The notes beneath the pieces were generated by a model, which was given only the letters and a program-made list of their open reading frames with translations, searched no databases and was not told where the DNA came from. DNA of 64,000 nucleotides from Kineosporia corallincola. GTDB lineage: Bacteria > Actinomycetota > Actinomycetes > Actinomycetales > Kineosporiaceae. How positions within the stretch are numbered: the first letter of the stretch is position 1; every line of letters begins with the position of its first letter. The position numbers were made by a program, and so were the translations under genes. The stretch covers positions 35,350 through 99,349 of the forward strand of contig NZ_JAHBAY010000022.1 of NCBI RefSeq assembly GCF_018499875.1, given 5' to 3'. Below are positions 52,892 through 61,482 of this stretch, one piece after another.

Positions 52892-53890
52892 ATGTCCCGA
52901 AGGACCGCACGACAACGCCTCGCCGCCCGCACCGGCCTCTGCGCCCTGCTCGTGGCCTGCCTGCTGGGCGCCGGGCCCGCCGCCCTCGCAGCGGGCCGGG
53001 GCGGCACCGACGACCCCCAGCTCGAACAGCATCTCGACGAGCTCGCCGTGGTCGACGGCGAGCGCGTGCTCGACTCCGGGCACGTTGACCTGGGCCCGAA
53101 GTTCGACGACGGACGGTGGAGCCTGCTCGTCCACGACGACGTGGCCCAGGCCGACGGCGGCGCGACCAGCGTGTGGCGGCACCCGGACCAGACCGTGTTC
53201 AGCGTCAGCGACGCCGCCAGAATGGCCATGCCCGAGGACGATGCGTACTCCTTTCTCGGGTCCGCACCGGGCCAGGACGTCTACGTGGTGCCGCAGACCC
53301 AGAATCCCGGCGTGGTCTGGCTGGGCTGGAACACCCAGGATCCCGAGGTCATGGAACGTATCGACCGCGGCGTCACGCTGTCGCTGACCGGGGTGCAGGG
53401 ACCGGGCAAGCTCAGCGTGTACCTCCAGTCCGGCTCGTTCGGCGCCCCGGACGTGCTGTGGCGGTCGGACACCGCTCAGGCGCAGCCCTTCTGGGTCGAC
53501 GTGAACACCCACACCCACGCGAACTGGGTCTTCACCGAGCCCGGTGTCTACCTGCTGGGGCTGCGTGCCTCGGCGGAACTGACCGACGGCAGCAGTGTCA
53601 GCGACACCCAGTACCTGCGGTTCGCGGTCGGCTCCTCGGCCTCCACCGACGACGCCCTGACCGAGACCTGGACCGGCCCTGCCGAGGAATCTGCCGAGGA
53701 CGCCGCGAGCGCTCCGGACCCTGATCCGGATTCCGGCCAGGATCCCTTGACGGACAAGGGTTTTCTGCTGCTGGCCGGTCTGGTCGCCGGGACCGCCCTG
53801 CTGGCCGTGGCGACTCTGGTGCTGACGGTCCGGGGCGGCCGGGCCCGGCGGCGGGCGCTGGAGGCCCCGGGCGAGGACGGGCAGCCGTGA
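52892..53890 (+). CDS. membrane-anchored CAMP-domain protein
   Basis: A 332-residue protein. The signal peptide is followed by one full CAMP domain (about 60-250: [78 protein letters not shown]). An acidic Pro/Asp/Ala-rich spacer, one transmembrane helix (about 285-312) and a basic tail ([11 protein letters not shown]) complete it. It lies between the binding-protein gene (12 bp gap) and the ATPase gene (ATGA overlap), so it is made in step with the transporter and could sit beside it as a docking subunit. Confidence 0.88.
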   Translation: MSRRTARQRLAARTGLCALLVACLLGAGPAALAAGRGGTDDPQLEQHLDELAVVDGERVLDSGHVDLGPKFDDGRWSLLVHDDVAQADGGATSVWRHPDQTVFSVSDAARMAMPEDDAYSFLGSAPGQDVYVVPQTQNPGVVWLGWNTQDPEVMERIDRGVTLSLTGVQGPGKLSVYLQSGSFGAPDVLWRSDTAQAQPFWVDVNTHTHANWVFTEPGVYLLGLRASAELTDGSSVSDTQYLRFAVGSSASTDDALTETWTGPAEESAEDAASAPDPDPDSGQDPLTDKGFLLLAGLVAGTALLAVATLVLTVRGGRARRRALEAPGEDGQP

Positions 53891-54642
53891 ACGAGAGGAC
53901 GCTGGTGGTCGAGGACGTCGCGGTGGACCTGGGGGGACGCCCGGTGCTGGAGTCGGTGAACCTCACCGCCCGGCGTGGTGAGCTTCTCGCCCTGATCGGG
54001 CCGAACGGCGCGGGCAAGACCACGTTGCTGCGCACCGTTCTGGGGTTGCTGCGCCCCCGGGCCGGACGGGTGCTGGTCGAGGGTGTGCCGGCCCGGCCCG
54101 GGCGGGCCTCGATCGGGTACGTGCCGCAGCGGCACGAGTTTGCCTGGGATTTCCCGGTTTCCGTGGCCGGCGTGGTGATGACGGGCCTGACCGGCCGGCT
54201 GGGCCTGCTGCGCCGGCCGGGGGCCGCCCAGTGGGAGGCTGTGGCCGAGGCTCTGGACCGGGTGCGCATGCGGGAGCTCGCCGAGCGTCCCGTCGGGCAG
54301 TTGTCGGGAGGTCAGCGGCAGCGGGTCCTGGTGGCCCGGGCTCTGGTGCTGCGCCCGTCGGTGCTGTTGCTCGACGAGCCGTTCACCGGTCTGGACCTGC
54401 CCACCCAGGAACTGCTGTCGGTGTTGTTCACCGATCTGGCCCGGGAGGGGCGCGCCGTGGTGATGACCACGCACGACCTGCTGGGTGCCATCGACGGGTC
54501 GGACCGGATCGCCCTGCTGAACCGGACCGTGGTGGCGGCCGGCGCCCCGAAGGACCTGGCCGCCGAACCTGAACTGTGGAGCACGACCTTCGGGGTCGGC
54601 GAGGACTCCGCCCTGATCCGCATGCTGAAGGCGGTCGCCTGA
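53887..54642 (+). CDS. ATPase of anchored-repeat ABC transporter (ZnuC-like)
   Basis: A 251-residue ATPase with Walker [10 protein letters not shown], the [18 protein letters not shown] segment typical of zinc/manganese importers, signature [17 protein letters not shown] and Walker [13 protein letters not shown]. It pairs with the permease directly downstream (TGATG overlap) and the lipoprotein at 51311. Proteins of this group are known as the anchored-repeat-type ABC transporter ATP-binding subunit because they co-occur with the CAMP repeat proteins. Confidence 0.93.
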   Translation: MNERTLVVEDVAVDLGGRPVLESVNLTARRGELLALIGPNGAGKTTLLRTVLGLLRPRAGRVLVEGVPARPGRASIGYVPQRHEFAWDFPVSVAGVVMTGLTGRLGLLRRPGAAQWEAVAEALDRVRMRELAERPVGQLSGGQRQRVLVARALVLRPSVLLLDEPFTGLDLPTQELLSVLFTDLAREGRAVVMTTHDLLGAIDGSDRIALLNRTVVAAGAPKDLAAEPELWSTTFGVGEDSALIRMLKAVA

Positions 54643-55553
54643 TGAACCCGGTCCAGTTCCTCACCGACCTGACCAACCCGGACCTGGCGTTCCTGCCCAA
54701 GGCGCTGGCCGTGGCGGTGATGTCGTCCGTGGTGTGCGGTGTCATCGGCTGTTACGTCGTGCTGCGCGGGATGGCGTTCATCGGCGACGCCGTCTCGCAT
54801 GCCGTGTTCCCGGGCCTGGCGGTCGCTTTCGTCGTCTCGGGCAATCTCGTGCTGGGTGGCACCGTGGCCGGGGTCGCGACCGCGGTGCTCGTGGCCGTGT
54901 TCTCGCAGAACCGGCGCCTGCACGAGGACTCCGTCATCGGCGTCCTGTTCGTGGCGGCCTTCGCCCTGGGCGTGGTGATCATCTCCCAGGCGCCCGGTTA
55001 CGCCGGTAGCCTCCAGCAGTTCCTGTTCGGCTCGATCACCGGCATCCCCGACTCCGACCTGTACGTCGTGGCCGTCACCGGTCTGCTCGTGCTGCTGGCG
55101 GTGTTCGCGTTTCACAAGGAGTTCGTCACCGTGTCGCTGGACCGGGAGTCCGCGCGGGCGCTGGGTCTTCGGGTGTTCTGGCTCGACCTGGCGCTGTACG
55201 TCCTGGTCACCCTGGCGGTGGTGATCAGCGTGCAGACCATCGGGAACATCCTGGTGCTGGCGCTGCTGGTGACGCCGGCGGCCACGGCCCGGCTGCTGAC
55301 CGACCGGCTCGGCGTGATGATGCTGCTGGCCCCCGTGGTCGGCGGGCTGTCGGCGCTCGTGGGGCTGTATGTCTCCTGGTCGTGGGACCTGCCCACCGGC
55401 GGCACGATCGTGCTGGTGCTGACCGCCCTGTTCCTGCTGGCCTGGTTCCTGTCCCCGACCCAGGGGCTGCTGGCCAGGCTACGGCCCGGCATGCCTCACC
55501 CGCCGATCGGCAGCAGCGGGGCCAGCCGGTCGAAGGCGACGGAGAACGGGTAG
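54642..55553 (+). CDS. permease of anchored-repeat ABC transporter (ZnuB-like)
   Basis: The 303-residue permease has eight to nine helices of the ABC-3 (ZnuB/MntB) family: GCYVVLRGMAFIGDAVSHAVFPG near the N-terminus, FHKEFVTVSLDRESARALG (the cytoplasmic coupling loop) and QTIGNILVLALLVTPAATARLL. The start ATG 54642 shares one base with the ATPase stop. Its last 58 bases overlap the end of the convergent sortase gene. Confidence 0.93.
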   Translation: MNPVQFLTDLTNPDLAFLPKALAVAVMSSVVCGVIGCYVVLRGMAFIGDAVSHAVFPGLAVAFVVSGNLVLGGTVAGVATAVLVAVFSQNRRLHEDSVIGVLFVAAFALGVVIISQAPGYAGSLQQFLFGSITGIPDSDLYVVAVTGLLVLLAVFAFHKEFVTVSLDRESARALGLRVFWLDLALYVLVTLAVVISVQTIGNILVLALLVTPAATARLLTDRLGVMMLLAPVVGGLSALVGLYVSWSWDLPTGGTIVLVLTALFLLAWFLSPTQGLLARLRPGMPHPPIGSSGASRSKATENG

Positions 55554-56518
55554 GCGGCCAGCGCCAGTCCCAGCCCGCGCCAGAAGACGGCCCGCACGAC
55601 GACACGCCACCGGCGGCGGTCGCGGCTGACGGCCAGGCGCCCACTCACGAACCAGCACAGCAGCGCCGCGGCGGCAGGTGCGCAGGCGTCGCGCCACCCG
55701 CTCGCCGACGGGCTGCTGAAGGCCAGGAAGTCCGTTGTGGCGAGACTTTCGCGGTCCCCGTCCTGCGGCGAGGCGGTACCGGCCACCCGATCCGGCTCGC
55801 CGGCCAGGTCCGCGACGACGACCAGGCGGTTGCTCGCGCTGAACCGTGGGTGACAGGTGATCAGCGTCAGCCGGCTGCGGGAGCGGTCCTGGTCCAGCAC
55901 CCCCAGATCGTCCGGGTCGATGATCAGGTGGCCGGACTCCTCGCGTCCCAGCCCCTGACCGTCCGGGGCTGCGACGACGTAGTCACTGCGGCCGGAGTCC
56001 GTGGTGATCTCGATCCGGTCGCCCGGGCGCAACCGGTCCAGCTTGCCGAAGGGCGCACCCCAGGTGGTGCGGTGCCCCACGATCACGCTGTTGCCGGCCT
56101 GCCCCGGCACGGCGGTGCCCCGCACGTGGCCCGGTCCTTGTTGCAGACTGCCCCGGCCGGCTCCCTCCAGCACGACCAGCTCCATCCCGATGCGCGGAAT
56201 CCGGAGCAGGCCAACGGTTCCCGCAGGAAGTGGCCCCGCCGTCTCGACGTCGATGCCGGAGAGCCTCACCTCGGCCGGATCGCCGGCCGCCTGCGGAGCG
56301 CGTGCCGTCGCGGGGCGCCCGGCACCCTGGGCCTGCACCATCTGCCGCCGGAGATCTTCCTGCGCCTGCGCGGCCCGCAGATCGGTGACCCAGTACTGAT
56401 GGACGACGAACAGCAGGACGACGAGCGCGCCGGTCGTCAGCAACCGGCCCAGGCCGTCCGCCAGGATCCGCCACAGGCTGTGCCACCGAGGTCCGTTCTG
56501 GGGCTTTTCGCCGTCCAC
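55496..56518 (-). CDS. class E-type sortase
   Basis: This 340-residue sortase has an N-terminal transmembrane helix (LLTTGALVVLLFVVHQYWV). The catalytic domain (about 100-250) has the His in VIVGHRTTWGAPFG, the Cys in TLITCHPRFSASNR and the following Arg. A long C-terminal part carries extra hydrophobic segments. TLxTC with following P fits class E. The start GTG 56518 has GGAAGG eight bases upstream. It is transcribed leftward from the same gap as the CAMP-WxL genes, next to a Zur-like site. The only visible sorting signal nearby is LPNTG in the protein at 60461. Confidence 0.9.
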   Translation of the reverse strand: MDGEKPQNGPRWHSLWRILADGLGRLLTTGALVVLLFVVHQYWVTDLRAAQAQEDLRRQMVQAQGAGRPATARAPQAAGDPAEVRLSGIDVETAGPLPAGTVGLLRIPRIGMELVVLEGAGRGSLQQGPGHVRGTAVPGQAGNSVIVGHRTTWGAPFGKLDRLRPGDRIEITTDSGRSDYVVAAPDGQGLGREESGHLIIDPDDLGVLDQDRSRSRLTLITCHPRFSASNRLVVVADLAGEPDRVAGTASPQDGDRESLATTDFLAFSSPSASGWRDACAPAAAALLCWFVSGRLAVSRDRRRWRVVVRAVFWRGLGLALAAYPFSVAFDRLAPLLPIGG

Positions 56519-56535
56519 GCGTGCTACCTTCCTTT

Positions 56536-56550
56536 TGATAATGATTCTCA
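56536..56550. promoter_or_regulatory. Zur-like operator between sortase and CAMP-WxL operon
   Basis: TGATAATGATTCTCA, 18 bases upstream of the sortase start and 60 bases before ATG 56610. It is followed rightward by GGATATATAG, a possible -10 element, and could control both directions. Confidence 0.82.
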
Positions 56551-56609
56551 GGATATATAGGGATCGCCCTCTTGTGGTGGTCCCCCGCCCGAAACGGCAG
56601 GAGTCGGTG

Positions 56610-57923
56610 ATGGGTTCAGCACGGATCGGCAGGTTCCTCGGTTCCCCGGGCGGGCGGGCGAAGGTCGCCGGCGCCCTGACAGCGGCCCTGGGCGGAGCGC
56701 TCGTTCTGGTCACCGCGCTCGCCCCGAGTGCCTCCGCCGCGGACTGGAACGGGCGCCTGGTCCTGGCCCAGGGACATCTGGACGCCGTTCACCTGGAACT
56801 GGAGGGCTCGGCGCTGTCGGTCGGGCTGCGCGAGGACATCACCGGCAACAAGGTGATCCGCGCGTCCGACGAGGTGGTGATCCAGGTGACCGACGCCGCC
56901 CGGCAGACGATTCCCTCCGACGCCTCCTACGCCTTCCTCGGCGAGGCCGGTGACGAGTTCTGGCTGATCCCGCAGGTGCAGGACCCCGACGTGGTCTGGG
57001 CCGGCTGGGACACCGAGGAGATCGAGACCGGTGACGTGCGCGACGACCAGGTGACCCTGACCCTGACGAACGTGTCGGGTCCCGGATCGCCGGTGAGGAT
57101 CTACTCCACCGGGACCTTCGGGCAGCCGACACCGCTGATCGACAACCTCGCGGGCCTGGTCGACATCACCGTGCCCAGCAACTCCCACGTGCACGCGAAC
57201 TGGGCGTTCTTCGAACCGGGGCTGTACGAGCTGACGTTCCAGGCCTCGGCCGTCACGGCCGCGGGAACACCGGTCCAGGGCTCCGCGACGTACCAGTTCG
57301 TCGTCGGTGACCTGCCCTCGACCGACCCGGAACCGACCCCCACCGATCCCGGGAGCACGCCCCCGCCCACCACCACGCCGACGACCACTGCCTCACCGAC
57401 CGGTTCCCCCACCGATCCCCCTGCCGGCGGAAACAGCTCGGTGACGCAGAGCATTCGCGCCACGATCGGCGACGACGACGGCGGACTGGTCCTCAGCGTG
57501 GACCCTGAGGACCGGTCCGTGATACTCCCCGCCGCATCCCTCGACCCCTCCGGCAACCACTGGAGCGCCGGCGGCGAACTGCGGCCCGTCACCGTGACCG
57601 ACACTCGCACCGGATCCCCCGGCTGGAACGTCGCCGGGCAGGTCAGCGACTTCACCGGCGACACCGGACAATTCCCCGGCAAGCACCTCGGCTGGACCCC
57701 GAAAATCCTTGATCAGGCGACCGGCACGGCCGTCACTCCCGGTGCTACCGTACTTCCCGCTCTCACCTCCGGCGACGGCCTGGCCCACTCCTCCACCCTC
57801 GCCGTCGCCCCCGCCGGAACCGGCCGCGGCGTCACCGTCCTCGGTGCCGGTCTCGAGCTCGACGTCCCGGCCGAGACCGAGACCGGTTCTTATGAAGCCA
57901 CTCTCACCCTCACGGTGATCTGA
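56610..57923 (+). CDS. secreted CAMP-WxL-like surface protein 1
   Basis: A 437-residue protein with a signal peptide ending in APSASA and a CAMP domain (about 45-230: GHLDAVHLELEG, YAFLGEAGDEFWLIPQVQ, VVWAGWDTEEIE, GPGSPVRIYSTG, HVHANWAFFEPGLYELTF). A Pro/Thr-rich linker (about 235-270) and a C-terminal domain (about 275-437) complete it. The latter begins SIRATIGDDDGGLVLSVDP and contains VTVTDTRTGSPGWNVAGQVSDF and a closing YEATLTLTVI, resembling the WxL domain that binds firmicute cell walls. There is no membrane helix or LPxTG. Start ATG 56610 has GGAG six bases upstream. Close paralogue of the next gene. Confidence 0.85.
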   Translation: MGSARIGRFLGSPGGRAKVAGALTAALGGALVLVTALAPSASAADWNGRLVLAQGHLDAVHLELEGSALSVGLREDITGNKVIRASDEVVIQVTDAARQTIPSDASYAFLGEAGDEFWLIPQVQDPDVVWAGWDTEEIETGDVRDDQVTLTLTNVSGPGSPVRIYSTGTFGQPTPLIDNLAGLVDITVPSNSHVHANWAFFEPGLYELTFQASAVTAAGTPVQGSATYQFVVGDLPSTDPEPTPTDPGSTPPPTTTPTTTASPTGSPTDPPAGGNSSVTQSIRATIGDDDGGLVLSVDPEDRSVILPAASLDPSGNHWSAGGELRPVTVTDTRTGSPGWNVAGQVSDFTGDTGQFPGKHLGWTPKILDQATGTAVTPGATVLPALTSGDGLAHSSTLAVAPAGTGRGVTVLGAGLELDVPAETETGSYEATLTLTVI

Positions 57924-57957
57924 CGTGCTGAATCTGCCCGCTTCCGGAAGAGTCGCC

Positions 57958-59388
57958 GTGCCAGGTCCTGCCCGCCGTTCCCGAACGGCCGGGGCCCTGC
58001 TCCTGATCGTCGTACCGGTCGTCGTCCTGATCTCGGCCTGGACCGCTGGATCCTCGTACGCCGCCGTGTGGAACGGCCGGCTCGTGCTCGATTCCGGGCA
58101 TGTCGACGCCGTGCACGTCACCCTGGACGGTGAGCGGCTCTCGGTCCGCCTGCGTGAGGACGTCACCGGCTCGCACGTGCTGCACGATGCCCAGGACGTC
58201 GTCCTCCAGGTCGGTGACGCCGCGAGGTTCGCGATCCCGGACGTTCCCGGTTTCGAGTTCCTCGGGCCGGAGGGCGCCAGCACCTGGCTGATCCCCGAGG
58301 TGCAGGAACCCGACGTGGTCTGGGCCGGGTGGGACACCGAGGAGATCGAGACCGGCGAACTGCGGGACGACGCCATCACGATGGAGCTGAGCGAGGTCGA
58401 AGGTCCCGGCACCGTGCACATTTTCAACAACGGACCGGTCGGCGAGGCGGTGATGCTGTTCGACCCGCAGAGCGGGCTGCGCACCCACAGCGTTCCGGTG
58501 AACGCACACGTCCATGCGAACTGGGCGTTCTCGGCGCCGGGATCGTACGAACTGACCTTCCGGGCCTCAGCCGTCACGGCCGCCGGCACACCGGTGCAGG
58601 GATCGGCCACCTACCAGTTCGTCGTCGGCGACCTTCCGGACGCTGGCCCCTCACCGAGCGATCCCGGCACCACCCCCACGACGACGGAAACCACCCCGGC
58701 ACCGACGGATCCCAGCACCACGACCCCCGATCCCACGACCCCCGATCCCACGACCCCCGCTCCCAGCCCGACGGACTCGGCCTCCACGCCCCCGACCACC
58801 GAGCCGTGCCCGGACGATCCGCCGTCGACCGAACCGTCCACCGGTGGCACGCCGAAGCCCACCGGCAGCTCCCCGACCGAACCTCCGGACGGCGGCGGCC
58901 ACTACGTGACACAGAGCATCCGCGCCACGATCGGCGACGATGACGGCGGGCTGGTCCTCAGCGTCGACCCCCAGGACCGGTCCGTGACCCTGCCCGCCGC
59001 AACCCTCGACCCCTCCGGCAACCACTGGAGCTCCGGCGGAGAACTGCGGCCCGTCACCGTGACCGACACCCGCACCGGCTCCCCCGGCTGGAACGCCAGC
59101 GGCCAGATCAGCGACTTCACCGGCGACACCGGCCAGTTCCCCGGCAAGCACCTCGGCTGGACCCCCAGAATCATCACCCAGCCCAGCCGGACCACCGTCA
59201 CCCCCGGAGCCATCGTCGCCCCCGCCCTGGCCACCGGTGACGGCCTCACCCACTCCTCCACTCTCGCCACCGCCACCGCCGGAACCGGCCGCGGCGTCAC
59301 CGTCCTCGGTGCGGCACTCGAACTCACTGTGCCCGCCGACGTCGAAACCGGCGACTACCGTGCCACTCTCACCCTCACGGTGATCTGA
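57958..59388 (+). CDS. secreted CAMP-WxL-like surface protein 2
   Basis: A tandem paralogue of the preceding gene with the same order: signal peptide, CAMP domain (SGHVDAVHVTLDG, VVWAGWDTEEIETG, HVHANWAFSAPGSYELTF), a longer Thr/Pro repeat linker and the WxL-like domain. The WxL-like part is nearly identical to that of its neighbour, even at the DNA level. The start is taken at GTG 57958 (476 residues), which has GGAAG seven bases upstream and gives MPGPARRSRTAGALLLIVV. A GTG at 57925, two bases after the previous stop, would add 11 residues but lacks a ribosome site. One base overlap (TGATG) couples it to the DUF916-like gene. Confidence 0.84.
   Translation: MPGPARRSRTAGALLLIVVPVVVLISAWTAGSSYAAVWNGRLVLDSGHVDAVHVTLDGERLSVRLREDVTGSHVLHDAQDVVLQVGDAARFAIPDVPGFEFLGPEGASTWLIPEVQEPDVVWAGWDTEEIETGELRDDAITMELSEVEGPGTVHIFNNGPVGEAVMLFDPQSGLRTHSVPVNAHVHANWAFSAPGSYELTFRASAVTAAGTPVQGSATYQFVVGDLPDAGPSPSDPGTTPTTTETTPAPTDPSTTTPDPTTPDPTTPAPSPTDSASTPPTTEPCPDDPPSTEPSTGGTPKPTGSSPTEPPDGGGHYVTQSIRATIGDDDGGLVLSVDPQDRSVTLPAATLDPSGNHWSSGGELRPVTVTDTRTGSPGWNASGQISDFTGDTGQFPGKHLGWTPRIITQPSRTTVTPGAIVAPALATGDGLTHSSTLATATAGTGRGVTVLGAALELTVPADVETGDYRATLTLTVI
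58720..58764. repeat. 15-bp tandem repeat in the surface-protein linker
   Basis: Three copies of ACGACCCCCGATCCC (last copy GCTCCC at the end) encode the TTPDP repeats of the linker between CAMP and WxL-like domains. The first paralogue lacks this expansion. Confidence 0.85.
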
Positions 59389-60464
59389 TGACCTTTCCAT
59401 CCCTGCGCCGGATCCCCGTCGCCGTGTTCTGCCTGATGCTGACGTCTCTCCTGCTGCCGTCGTCGGCCGATGCCGCCACGACGACTCTCACCCCCGCACC
59501 CCTCGTCACCGCTCCCGCCACCGAAGACCCCGACAACGCCGTGACCTGGGGCGTCGGACCGGCACCCGAGGACGGACAGCCGACCCGGGCGGCCTTCGTC
59601 CATGAACTGACGCCGGGCAAGAGCATTTCCGACACCGTGCGCGTCACCAATTTCTCCACCGGCCCCCTGACCTTCCAGATGTATGCGCAGGACGCGATCA
59701 ACACCTCCGACGGCGGTTTCGATCTTCTCTCCCGGGACGAGGCCTCGCGCGACATCGGCCTGTGGGTCCGGATCCCGCAACGAACCGTCACCGTCCCGGC
59801 ACGCTCTCGCGCCGAGGTCCCGTTCCGGATCGAGGTGCCGGCCGACGCCGGCCCCGGCGACCATTCCGGGGGGATCGTCGCGGCGCTACTCGAACAGGCC
59901 ACCGACGGCACCGGGCGTAACGTCATCGTCGAACGCCGGGTCGGAACCCGCATCTACGGAAGGGTTCCCGGCGCGGTTCAGGCCGCCCTGACCGCCGGGG
60001 CCCCGCTCACCCGGTACTCCGAGTCACTCAACCCCTTCCGGGCCGGCGCCGCGAAAGTCACCTACACCGTGCACAACAGCGGCAACGTCCGGCTGGCCGC
60101 GCAGCCCTCGGTCAGCGTGAAAGACCTGACCGGGCGGGTCACCCGCACCGCGACCGGTGCGGGCGTGCGGGAGGTCCTGCCCGGGCAGTCGGTGACGATG
60201 ATCGTCGAGGTGCCGCACGTCTGGCCCCTGGGCCGGCTGACGGTCGAGGCCGCCGTGACCGCCGCCCCGGTGGAGGGGGCGCCGGACGATGAGCCCGCAC
60301 CGCGGGGAGACTCGGCGAGCGGACAGGTCTGGGCCTGGCCCTGGGCGGCGCTGGCCGTCGTTCTCCTGATCGTCCTGCTCCTCGCCCTGCGGCGCCGGGC
60401 CCGACGCACCGGTGGGGAATCCGCCCCCGACGACACCACGAAAAGCCTGGAGGAAGTCGCATGA
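59388..60464 (+). CDS. DUF916-like WxL-partner membrane protein
   Basis: The 358-residue protein has a signal peptide ending SSADA, an extracellular region of two beta-rich parts, one transmembrane helix (about 306-328, AWPWAALAVVLLIVLLLAL) and the basic tail RRRARRTGG. The first part (about 45-170) has LTPGKSISDTVRVTNFSTGPLTFQMYAQDA and LWVRIPQRTVTVPARSRAEVPFRIEVPADAGPGDHSGGIVA, the pattern of the WxL-associated peptidoglycan-binding domain DUF916. In firmicutes WxL proteins and DUF916 proteins form surface complexes. The direct overlap with the two CAMP-WxL genes argues for the same pairing here. Confidence 0.82.
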   Translation: MTFPSLRRIPVAVFCLMLTSLLLPSSADAATTTLTPAPLVTAPATEDPDNAVTWGVGPAPEDGQPTRAAFVHELTPGKSISDTVRVTNFSTGPLTFQMYAQDAINTSDGGFDLLSRDEASRDIGLWVRIPQRTVTVPARSRAEVPFRIEVPADAGPGDHSGGIVAALLEQATDGTGRNVIVERRVGTRIYGRVPGAVQAALTAGAPLTRYSESLNPFRAGAAKVTYTVHNSGNVRLAAQPSVSVKDLTGRVTRTATGAGVREVLPGQSVTMIVEVPHVWPLGRLTVEAAVTAAPVEGAPDDEPAPRGDSASGQVWAWPWAALAVVLLIVLLLALRRRARRTGGESAPDDTTKSLEEVA

Positions 60465-61399
60465 CCGTTCTGCCACGCCTGATCGTCGTCGCCACGCTGT
60501 CGGCGGCCCTGGTCACCGGGAACGCCGTTTCACCCGGCCTGAGCGCTGCCACCGCTGCTGCCACTGCCGCCACTGACCGCGTCGTGATCTCGGACGGGCA
60601 CGTCGACATGGGACCACGCATCGTCGACGGGACGTGGCGTGTCCAGCTGCGCGACGACACCCAGAGCCCTTCCGTGTGGCGGGACATCGACTCGGTGGTG
60701 CTGCACGGCAGCGAAGCCACCCGGATCACGGTGCCGTCCGGGGACGCCTACTCCTTCCTCGGCGAGACCGGCAGCGAGGTCTACGTTTTCCCGCAGACCC
60801 AGCGCGCGGGAGTGGTGTGGCCCGGCTGGAACACCCAGGACCCCTCGGTGGTGGACGGCGTGACCGGCGACATCACCTGGACCGTCCAGAGCGTCGACGG
60901 CCCGGGCGATTTCCATCTGTTCCTCAGTGACTCCTTCGGCAACCCGTCCCTGATCTTCGACGGCGGCAAGCCGTACCCGCAGTCGACCAGGATCGACCCG
61001 AACACGCACGTCCACGGGAGCTGGGCCTTCAGCAAGGCCGGCGTGTACCAGGTGCACATGCAGATGAGTGCCACCTCCACCCAGGGCCAGGCCCTGACCG
61101 ACAGCCAGACGCTGTACCTGGCCGTCGCCACCTCCGCAGACGGAATCCCCGCAGGCACAGGGCAATCCGGATTGGCTGAAGACGCCGGCGGCGATACGAG
61201 CACGAGCACAGGTTCCGGTAGCGGCTCCAGCGCCAGCAACAGCGCCAGCGCCGTCGACAGCCCGGACGTGGCATCCGGCGAGCTCCCGAACACCGGTGCC
61301 GGATACCTGATCCCGATGACCGTCGCGGGGTTCGCCGCGCTCCTGGGCGGCATCGCCCTGCGCCGGGTGGGCCGCCGGACCCATCACCAAAAACATTGA
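60461..61399 (+). CDS. LPNTG-anchored CAMP-domain protein
   Basis: The 312-residue protein has a signal peptide, one CAMP domain (about 40-225: SDGHVDMGPRIVDGTW, YSFLGETGSEVYVFPQTQ, VVWPGWNTQDP, GPGDFHLFLSDSFG, HVHGSWAFSKAGVY), a Ser/Gly/Thr-rich wall-spanning stretch and a complete sorting signal: LPNTG, a hydrophobic segment (YLIPMTVAGFAALLGGIAL) and RRVGRR. It should be linked to the cell wall by a sortase, most simply the one at 55496-56518. The start ATG 60461 overlaps the DUF916-like stop (ATGA). Confidence 0.9.
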   Translation: MTVLPRLIVVATLSAALVTGNAVSPGLSAATAAATAATDRVVISDGHVDMGPRIVDGTWRVQLRDDTQSPSVWRDIDSVVLHGSEATRITVPSGDAYSFLGETGSEVYVFPQTQRAGVVWPGWNTQDPSVVDGVTGDITWTVQSVDGPGDFHLFLSDSFGNPSLIFDGGKPYPQSTRIDPNTHVHGSWAFSKAGVYQVHMQMSATSTQGQALTDSQTLYLAVATSADGIPAGTGQSGLAEDAGGDTSTSTGSGSGSSASNSASAVDSPDVASGELPNTGAGYLIPMTVAGFAALLGGIALRRVGRRTHHQKH

Positions 61400-61419
61400 A
61401 ACAAAGGCATATTCACTAG

Positions 61420-61434
61420 TGATAACCGTTCTCA
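61420..61434. promoter_or_regulatory. Zur-like operator before the secreted CAMP pair
   Basis: TGATAACCGTTCTCA is a palindrome with the outer TGAxAA/TTxTCA arms of the other sites but C-C-G at the centre. It lies 48 bases before the TTG start at 61483 and behind the stop of the LPNTG gene. Confidence 0.7.
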
Positions 61435-61482
61435 ACTGATCTAGTCTGTGACTGTTCCCGACCGTCGAACGAGGAGCATCCC

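Noticed and set aside
58720..58764. Short direct repeats as a possible CRISPR array
   Set aside because: Contiguous 15-bp units with no spacers inside a protein linker; they encode TTPDP repeats.
16049..61434. Reading the palindromes as iron boxes (IdeR/DmdR or Fur)
   Set aside because: IdeR/DmdR sites have the TTAGGTTAGSCTAACCTAA form, which is not seen. The sites fit the actinobacterial Zur form, and the cluster resembles zinc-regulated coelibactin. Iron Fur control cannot be fully excluded.
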